This document shows positions 1 to 5,166 of a stretch of DNA of 7,185 nucleotides, piece after piece; within the stretch, counting starts at the first letter, position 1; each line of letters starts with the position of its first letter. Below the pieces are notes generated by a model, which saw only the letters and a program-made list of their open reading frames with translations, had not been told where the DNA came from and did no database searches. The stretch is taken from positions 1 to 7,185 of the forward strand of contig DNQL01000252.1 of assembly GCA_003500765.1 (NCBI GenBank), given 5' to 3'. This DNA comes from Elusimicrobiota bacterium (GTDB lineage Bacteria > Elusimicrobiota > Elusimicrobia > Elusimicrobiales > UBA9959). Made by a program: the position numbers and the translations under genes.

Positions 1-570
1 GTCGGCACCGTGCGCGCGGCGCAGGCCGCCGGCATGGAGGTCGGCCTGGCGCAGGTCGTCAACAGGCTGAACTACCGGCGTTTCCCGGAGTTCTTCCGCT
101 TCGTCTTCGGCGGGCTGAAGGTCAACTACTACAATATCATCTACGGCCATTACGCCGGCCTGATGGCCGGCAACGCCGGCCTGCTGAGGACCAGGATCTC
201 CTCCGCCGTGCCCTATGTCAGGAAGGGGCTGGCCCATATCGCCTCCTCGGGGCTGCCGTCCTTCGCCCGGATGGTCGTCAATTTCCCGCCCTGCCTGATG
301 CCGGAGTATTTCAACGTAATGGCCGACTGGGAACTGCCCTCGTCCGAAGAGGCGCAGGAAGAGCTGATGCTGCCCGACGGCACGATGCGCGGGCTGCAGG
401 AGATGAAAGCCGAGGGGTCCGCGAAAGTTAAGGGCTGCCGCGGGTGCCTGCTCTACGACAGGTGTAAGGGCGTGGAGAAGAGCTATATAAAACTTTACGG
501 CGGCTCCGAGTTCAAAGCCATAAAGAAGCTGCCGCCCCAGAAACTGGCCGCGGCCTGGGAGCCTTCCTGA
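1..570 (+). CDS. radical SAM protein, C-terminal part (5' end outside window)
   Basis: The reading frame is open from base 1, so the GTG at 10 is probably internal and the true start lies upstream; about 189 codons are visible. The radical SAM CxxxCxxC motif is not in the window. The visible part matches the second half of many radical SAM enzymes: a strand with VNRLNYRRFPEF, then a VNYYNIIYGHYAGLMAGNAG stretch, then helices with RTRISSAVPYVRKGL, then NFPPCLMPEY. It ends with a cysteine cluster, CRGC-x5-CKG, followed by SYIKLYGGSEF. Counting from the GTG at 10, the cysteines are residues 95, 143, 146 and 152. In known families a C-terminal CxxC-x5-C group of this kind binds an auxiliary [4Fe-4S] cluster in a SPASM/Twitch-like domain; that role here is inference. 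Substrate unknown. The stop at 568-570 overlaps the next start by one base, so the two are probably co-translated. Family call fairly sure, function not. Confidence 0.8.
   Translation, partial: VGTVRAAQAAGMEVGLAQVVNRLNYRRFPEFFRFVFGGLKVNYYNIIYGHYAGLMAGNAGLLRTRISSAVPYVRKGLAHIASSGLPSFARMVVNFPPCLMPEYFNVMADWELPSSEEAQEELMLPDGTMRGLQEMKAEGSAKVKGCRGCLLYDRCKGVEKSYIKLYGGSEFKAIKKLPPQKLAAAWEPS
557..561 (+). promoter_or_regulatory. Shine-Dalgarno-like site for the gene at 570
   Basis: GGGAG lies 8 bases before the ATG at 570, inside the last codons of the preceding gene. It supports the ATG that overlaps the upstream stop (TGATG) as the real start and is consistent with translational coupling. Confidence 0.5.
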
Positions 571-1607
571 TGCCGACGCGCGAACTGGACCTCTGCGTCA
601 CCAACGCCTGCAACCTGCGCTGCCGCTACTGCTACGCGGCAGGCAGGAACATGGGCCGGACCTCCCTTACCGCGGCCGAGATGCGGCGCGCGGTCGATCT
701 CTATCTGAAGGGCGCGAGCCGCACCTGCGACAAGATAAGCGTCAGCGGCGGCGAGCCGCTGCTGCTCTGGCGGCTGATGCCCGGCCTGCTGGGACACATA
801 AAGTCGGCCCGCCCCCGCGGCGCCGGCACCGAACTGTTCACCAACGGCCTGCTGCTCTCCCAGGATAAGGTCCTTTCCATGCTCAAGGCCGGAGTGAAGG
901 TAAGGCTGAGCCTCGACGGCGAGAAGGAGAGCCATGACGCCTGCCGTCCTTCGGCCTCGGGGCGCTCGTCCTTCGGTTCCGTCATCGGACGCGTCCTGGC
1001 CCTGCCGCCCGAATTGCGCGCGCGGCTGGACGCGGTGCCCACGGTCTCCATAGTCAGTTACCGGCGCATGACCGAGAACATGCTCTTCCTGCTGGCCTTG
1101 GGTCTGCAGGCGGTCAAGCCATCTTTCGTCCTCGACGAGGTATGGCCGGCGCGCGATCTGCGCGAGCTGGCCCGGGTGCTGGCCGCGCTCAGGAGGACCG
1201 CCGCGCGGCACCTGCGCTCCGGCAGGCTCAATAAGGTGGCGCTCAAGGACCTCTCCGGCGGCGCCGCGGATTTCAGGATGTCCAATGAGATCTCCATCGG
1301 CACCGACCGGTTCTTTTATCCCAGTTCGCTGGTGGCGGCGTCTTCTCCCGCGCTTTCAAAAGCGCTGCTGGAGGAATGGCGCATAGGCAGCCTGTCGGAG
1401 GGGATAGACTGGGAGAAGCTCGACGCGCTGCGCGACAGGGCCTACGCCGAGATCAAGTCCTGCGGCGCGGAGCTCTACCTCGGCTGCCTGCTCTGCATGT
1501 ATTACAGCTCCCGCATAAGGAAGGTGCCGCTCAAGCCGCTGCTTAAAAGCGGGGAAAAGGTGGCGCGCGCCGTTCTGGAAGCCGGCCTGGGCGAGGTGTC
1601 GCCCTGA
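570..1607 (+). CDS. radical SAM protein with reduced SPASM-like C-terminus
   Basis: A complete 345-residue protein. The radical SAM [4Fe-4S] motif is CNLRCRYC (Cys14, Cys18, Cys21), followed by the SAM-binding SGGEP motif at 59-63, FTNG at 90-93 and LSLDG at 113-117. This order is typical of the SPASM/Twitch group (anSME, PqqE and relatives), which modify peptides or small molecules by radical chemistry in the cytoplasm. In that group a strand resembling DGxxYPC usually supplies the first auxiliary-cluster cysteine. Here the matching stretch, IGTDRFFYPSS at about 243-253, has Ser in place of Cys. Cysteines reappear only at 298, 306 and 309 (C-x7-C-x2-C), enough at most for one auxiliary cluster with an open or non-cysteine site. 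The ATG at 570 overlaps the upstream stop by one base and has a good ribosome site; the next gene overlaps its stop by one base. Radical SAM membership is certain; substrate unknown. A RiPP-type peptide substrate is possible, but I see no precursor peptide here. Confidence 0.9.
   Translation: MPTRELDLCVTNACNLRCRYCYAAGRNMGRTSLTAAEMRRAVDLYLKGASRTCDKISVSGGEPLLLWRLMPGLLGHIKSARPRGAGTELFTNGLLLSQDKVLSMLKAGVKVRLSLDGEKESHDACRPSASGRSSFGSVIGRVLALPPELRARLDAVPTVSIVSYRRMTENMLFLLALGLQAVKPSFVLDEVWPARDLRELARVLAALRRTAARHLRSGRLNKVALKDLSGGAADFRMSNEISIGTDRFFYPSSLVAASSPALSKALLEEWRIGSLSEGIDWEKLDALRDRAYAEIKSCGAELYLGCLLCMYYSSRIRKVPLKPLLKSGEKVARAVLEAGLGEVSP
1593..1598 (+). promoter_or_regulatory. Shine-Dalgarno-like site for the gene at 1607
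   Basis: GAGGTG lies 8 bases before the ATG at 1607, within the end of the preceding coding region. It supports the start that overlaps the preceding TGA by one base. Confidence 0.5.
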
Positions 1608-3049
1608 TGAAGAGGCCTTCGGTCATCCTGTTCAAAAGCCGCAGCGTCGTCTCCAAGGTGACCGGAGTGACCCCGCCGCTGGGACTGCTCTATATCGCCG
1701 CGTACCTGCGCGATCGGCTCAAGGCCGAGGTGCGCGTCATAGACGCCACGCTGGAGCCGGAGCCGCTCAAGGCCCTTGCCGCCGCGGCGCGCTCGTCCCG
1801 TCCCGACGCCGTGGGCATAAGCGCCCTCACGCCCGAGGCCTTCCTCGCTCACAAAGCTTCGGCCGCCGTGAAGGAGATGGACCCGTCCATCCCCGTGATA
1901 CTGGGCGGCCCGCATCCGTCGGCCGACCCTGACGCCGCGCTCTCCGATCCGAATACCGACGCGGCCGTCATCGGCGAGGGCGAGGAGACTTTCGCCGAGT
2001 TGCTGAGGCTGATAATGGCGGAGGGCCCCGGCTGGAAGAAGCCGGAGCTCCTGCGCGGCGTGCCCGGCCTGGCCTTCCGCGCCGAAGGCCGCACGGAGCT
2101 TTCCGCGCCGCGCGCCCCCATAGCCGACCTGGACTCGCTGCCTTTCCCGGCCTGGGACCTCATCGATTATAAGCGCTTCTGGACGCGCGGCAGCATGGCC
2201 AGCGCAGGCATCAGGCCGTACTTTACGATGTTCACCTCGCGCGGCTGCCCGTACCGCTGCGTCTACTGCCACCAGCTCTTCGGTAAGAAGTTCCGCGCCC
2301 GCTCCCCGGAGGGCGTCGCGGAAGAGACCGCGCGGCTGCTGTCGATGGGCGCGCGCGACATAGAGGTGCTCGACGATATAGCCAATTTCGACCAGCGTCG
2401 GTTCGACCGCATGCTGGAACTCATGCTGGAGCGCGGCCTGCACCCGACGCTGAGCTTTCCCAACGCCATACGCGCCGATATCATGCGCGAGCATTCTGTG
2501 GACCTGCTTACCCGGGTCGGCGCCGGCGAGGTCTCCGTCGCCATAGAGACGGCCTCGCCGCGGCTGCAGAAGCTGCTCGGCAAGGACCTCGACCTCGGCA
2601 AGGCCTCCCGCACGATAGACATGCTGGCGGACCGGCGGATCTTCACCCGCGGCTTCTTCATGCTCGGCTTCCCGACCGAGACCGAGGAGGAGATGCTCTC
2701 CACCATACGGTTCGCTCACGCCTCGCGGCTGCACCTGGCGCTGTTCTTCACGCCCAACCCATTCCGCAACACGGGGCTCTACGACCTTTTCGAGAAAGCG
2801 GGCAAGCTGCCCGCCGACGCTCGCAGCATCGACTACGAATATTACGGCGCCCCGTTCAACGCCAGCGAGGTGTCCGACGCGCGCTACCGCCTGCTCTATC
2901 GCCGGGCTTATTACGGTTTTTATTTCAACCCGGTCCGGGACTGGCGCATACTGCGCGACCGGCCCAGCCGGGCCGACATCCCGGTCCGCGCCTGGAAACT
3001 GATGCGCAACCTGGTATCGTTCAGGCGGCTCGCCGAGGCGGAGGGTTAA
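1607..3049 (+). CDS. B12-binding-domain radical SAM enzyme
   Basis: A complete 480-residue protein with the two-domain layout of the cobalamin-binding radical SAM family (the group containing BchE, HpnP and many methyltransferases). Residues 1 to about 140 form the Rossmann-like B12 domain: TPPLGLLYIAAYL at 22-34, VRVIDA at 42-47, LGGPHPSADPDAA at 99-111 and VIGEGEETF at 121-129. The DxHxxG motif of His-on cobalamin enzymes is absent, as is usual in this family. The radical SAM core follows, with TSRGCPYRCVYC (Cys214, Cys218, Cys221), then VAIETASPRLQKLL and FFMLGFPTETEEEM further on. The C-terminal 100 or so residues are rich in Tyr and Arg. Known members methylate unactivated carbons or phosphorus, or make rings and other C-C or C-O bonds; which reaction occurs here cannot be read from sequence. 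It ends with TAA directly abutting the next GTG start. Family certain, reaction unknown. Confidence 0.93.
   Translation: MKRPSVILFKSRSVVSKVTGVTPPLGLLYIAAYLRDRLKAEVRVIDATLEPEPLKALAAAARSSRPDAVGISALTPEAFLAHKASAAVKEMDPSIPVILGGPHPSADPDAALSDPNTDAAVIGEGEETFAELLRLIMAEGPGWKKPELLRGVPGLAFRAEGRTELSAPRAPIADLDSLPFPAWDLIDYKRFWTRGSMASAGIRPYFTMFTSRGCPYRCVYCHQLFGKKFRARSPEGVAEETARLLSMGARDIEVLDDIANFDQRRFDRMLELMLERGLHPTLSFPNAIRADIMREHSVDLLTRVGAGEVSVAIETASPRLQKLLGKDLDLGKASRTIDMLADRRIFTRGFFMLGFPTETEEEMLSTIRFAHASRLHLALFFTPNPFRNTGLYDLFEKAGKLPADARSIDYEYYGAPFNASEVSDARYRLLYRRAYYGFYFNPVRDWRILRDRPSRADIPVRAWKLMRNLVSFRRLAEAEG
3040..3045 (+). promoter_or_regulatory. Shine-Dalgarno site that decides the GTG start at 3050
   Basis: GGAGGG sits just before the TAA stop of the upstream gene, with 4 bases between it and the GTG at 3050. 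The spacing is short, but no other start lies between it and the FAD-binding motif, so GTG at 3050 is the best choice. Confidence 0.5.
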
Positions 3050-4606
3050 GTGGCGGCGGAAGAACGCTACGACGCGATAGTGATAGGCGCCGGCGCCGGC
3101 GGGCTCTCCGCAGCTCTGCAGCTGGCCGGCCGAGGCCGGCGCGTTCTGGTAGCGGAGAAGAACGACAGGCCCGGCGGCAACGCCGCCTCCGAGACCGTCG
3201 GCGGCTATACCTTCGACCTGGCCGTGCACCAGCTCTCCGGCGCCGGCGGGGACGGCGTCTGCTCCTCCATACTGAAGGAGTACGGGGTGGCGGACCGCGT
3301 GGAGCTGCGCAAGGTGGACCCTTTCCTGGTAGTGGACATGCCCGACCGCGCCTACGAGATACGCTGCGGGCGCGGCGCTTTCCGCGACGAGCTGGTCAAA
3401 GCCTTCCCCGGCGACGCAGGCGACATAGAGCGGATGATAGACGGCCTCGATTCGCTGCGCAAGGATGCGCTCATCGCCCAGCGGATCGTATACGGCGGGA
3501 ACCGGTGGATGGACGCCGCGCTGCGCCGCGAGATAAGCGCCGCCAAACTGCTCTCTTTCCCTTTCACCGCCCTCGCCGGACTGGTCCTGCGGCAGCGGTC
3601 CGACGCCGACGCCGTGCTGCGGCGCTGGGTGAAGAACCCGAAACTGCGGGCCGTCGTCCATTCCTCCTGGGCCTACCTCGGCCTGCCGCCCTCCCGCCTG
3701 TCCGGGCTGATGATGAATATCTTCGTCTCGATGCAGCATATGTGCGGCAGCTATTACCCAGCCGGCAGTTCGCAGCGTCTGGCCGACGCCATGGCGGAGG
3801 AACTGCGCCGGAAAGGAGGGGAACTCCTGCTCGGCGCGCCGGTTAAGCGGATAATAACGGACGGCGGCCGTGCCCGGGGCGTGGAGCTGGAGGACGGCCG
3901 GCGCTTCATGTCGGACACTGTCGTTTCCAACGCGGATATCTTCGCCACTTACCGCCGGCTGCTCGAGCCGTCGGCCGTGCCCGCCGGCTTTCTGCGCCGG
4001 CTGGAGTCTATGCCGGTCTCGTCGGGACCCTTCCGCGTCTGCCTGGGCCTCGATTACGACGTGTCTAAGAACGGGATGGACCATCACGAGTATATGATAC
4101 TGCCCGGCTACGATCATGAAGCCACCTACACCGGGATAGAGCGCGGAGAGGTCCCCGGCGTCAGCGCCTATTCCCCTACGAAGCTTTCCCCGGGCCTCGC
4201 GCCGCCCGGACACAGCACGCTCGTTCTTACGACGTTGATGCCGTGGAGTCCGGAACGCGACTGGCGCGGCCGGGAGGAGGAGATAGCCGCCGACATGATA
4301 GGGTTGGCGGAAAAGCGCCGGCTGCCCGGTCTTTCCTCTCATATCAAAGTGAAGAAGGTGCTGACGCCGGAGGACCTGGCGCGCATCACCGGCTCGCATA
4401 TGGGCGCGATGTACGGCTGGGCCAACGGTCCGGAACAGACGCTGATGAAGCGCCTGTCGATGTACTCGCCGCTGAAAGGCCTCTATCATGTCGGCCACTG
4501 GACGCGCCCGGGCACAGGCGTGACCGGGGCCATACTCTCGGGGTGGATACTGGGCCGGCGGCTCGATAGCCCGGCCGGCCGCCTGTTCGACAGGATGTTC
4601 GCGTGA
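3050..4606 (+). CDS. FAD-dependent CrtI/RetSat-type oxidoreductase (paralogue A)
   Basis: A complete 518-residue protein starting at GTG. The N-terminus is a dinucleotide-binding fold: YDAIVIGAGAGGLSAA with the glycines at 13-18, then VAEK with acidic Glu36 for the ADP ribose, then RPGGN at 40-44. GGYTFDLAVHQLSG at 51-64 corresponds to the substrate/flavin region of phytoene desaturases, carotenoid isomerases and retinol saturases. The C-terminal family signature GLYHVGHWTRPGTGV, followed by AILSG, spans 477-498. The family desaturates, saturates or isomerises polyene or isoprenoid chains, often at the membrane; the substrate here is unknown. It is about 60% identical by eye to the gene at 5163-6719, with nearly colinear length. 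The common P-x-GGS stretch in the middle reads YYPAGSSQ here but YYPVGGSH in the paralogue. It abuts the B12 radical SAM gene upstream and overlaps the membrane protein gene by 4 bases. An annotation as phytoene desaturase would be a family name only; no carotenoid synthesis gene is seen nearby. Confidence 0.92.
   Translation: MAAEERYDAIVIGAGAGGLSAALQLAGRGRRVLVAEKNDRPGGNAASETVGGYTFDLAVHQLSGAGGDGVCSSILKEYGVADRVELRKVDPFLVVDMPDRAYEIRCGRGAFRDELVKAFPGDAGDIERMIDGLDSLRKDALIAQRIVYGGNRWMDAALRREISAAKLLSFPFTALAGLVLRQRSDADAVLRRWVKNPKLRAVVHSSWAYLGLPPSRLSGLMMNIFVSMQHMCGSYYPAGSSQRLADAMAEELRRKGGELLLGAPVKRIITDGGRARGVELEDGRRFMSDTVVSNADIFATYRRLLEPSAVPAGFLRRLESMPVSSGPFRVCLGLDYDVSKNGMDHHEYMILPGYDHEATYTGIERGEVPGVSAYSPTKLSPGLAPPGHSTLVLTTLMPWSPERDWRGREEEIAADMIGLAEKRRLPGLSSHIKVKKVLTPEDLARITGSHMGAMYGWANGPEQTLMKRLSMYSPLKGLYHVGHWTRPGTGVTGAILSGWILGRRLDSPAGRLFDRMFA
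4592..4595 (+). promoter_or_regulatory. Shine-Dalgarno-like site for the GTG start at 4603
   Basis: AGGA lies 7 bases before the GTG at 4603, within the last codons of the preceding gene. A closely similar GACAGGAT stretch ends the paralogous gene upstream of the start at 6719, so both sites sit in the same conserved C-terminal codons (DRM/DRI). Confidence 0.4.
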
Positions 4607-5166
4607 AAAAGATCTTCGCCCGGATATTCTCCAGGGAGAACTTCTTCTTCGCCGTTTCGCTGCTGCCGCTGGCCGTGTTCCTCCGGCTGGCGGAAATGGG
4701 GGGCTACACCGACGAGGCCTGGGGCTTCTCTTTCAGGACCGGGGCGGGGCTATGCGCGGCTTTTGCCGCCATGTCGCTGCTGGCGCGCGTGAGGGTCAGG
4801 GACGTATTCGCGGCCGCGGCGCTGCTGCTGGTCACAGGCGCTTTCGCTTTCATCGCCGGGCTTTCCGCCATGGTGGACATATACCGGGAGTACCAGGGCT
4901 CGGTCTTCATGTTCTGGTACGCCGCTCTGCGGCTGGCGCTGTTCCTGCGGCCGGCGCCGTTCGTCGCTTGGCTGGACGACAGGTTCGCCGGACTCCGGGG
5001 CCTTGCCGCGGCGCTTTCAGCCGCCGCCTTCGCCTGGTCCTTCTTCTTTCACAAGGACCTGCTGACCGGTACGGCCGCGCCTTTCATCCTTATGACGGCG
5101 ATACTGTCGGCGGCCGCGGGGCGCGCCGCCGGGGGGAATATCGAAAAGGACCGGGACCGGATATGA
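4603..5166 (+). CDS. small polytopic membrane protein, unknown function
   Basis: A 187-residue protein starting at GTG, with MKKIFARIFSR as a basic N-terminus. Hydrophobic segments lie at about 14-30, 46-61, 68-88, 99-116, 132-149 and 157-173, predicting five or six membrane helices. Short charged loops separate them, for example MGGYTDEAWG (32-41), VDIYREYQG (91-99) and LDDRF (124-128), and the tail GGNIEKDRDRI is hydrophilic. The basic N-terminus suggests a cytoplasmic start. I recognise no enzyme motif and assign no function. It overlaps the gene before it by 4 bases (GTGA) and the gene after it by 4 bases (ATGA), so it is locked between two paralogous FAD enzymes. That placement suggests a membrane anchor, scaffold, or carrier for a hydrophobic substrate or product, but this rests on context alone. 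Coding status is supported by frame, spacing and hydrophobic pattern; the overlapping alternative frame from 4752 has no comparable support. Confidence 0.82.
   Translation: MKKIFARIFSRENFFFAVSLLPLAVFLRLAEMGGYTDEAWGFSFRTGAGLCAAFAAMSLLARVRVRDVFAAAALLLVTGAFAFIAGLSAMVDIYREYQGSVFMFWYAALRLALFLRPAPFVAWLDDRFAGLRGLAAALSAAAFAWSFFFHKDLLTGTAAPFILMTAILSAAAGRAAGGNIEKDRDRI

Noticed and set aside
10..12. GTG as the start of the first gene
   Set aside because: The frame is open to base 1 and the protein begins in the middle of a radical SAM fold, so this is an internal Val codon of a truncated gene.
495..1211. 238-codon open frame on the minus strand
   Set aside because: It mirrors the radical SAM gene at 570-1607 in the same register and shows no motif of its own.
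1..1607. RiPP precursor peptide for the SPASM-like radical SAM proteins
   Set aside because: There is no intergenic space, and I found no small separate frame with a start, ribosome site and Cys- or Gly-rich core in this region.
3124..3141. Inverted repeat GGCCGGCCGAGGCCGGC as a hairpin or terminator
   Set aside because: It lies inside the FAD-binding region of gene 4, has no U-tract, and such GCCGGC pairs are common by chance at this base composition.
1502..4498. 998-codon open frame on the minus strand across two genes
   Set aside because: It is in exact codon register with the + strand genes and stays open because they lack TTA, CTA and TCA codons. Its translation is a low-information mix rich in His, Gln, Arg, Gly and Ala with no recognisable motif, while the + strand has clear families.
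4752..5162. N-terminal extension of the second FAD enzyme by 137 residues
   Set aside because: The extension overlaps the membrane protein gene in another frame, is Arg/Gly-rich without motifs, and would break the match in length and motif position with the paralogue. The ATG at 5163 with an ATGA overlap is preferred.
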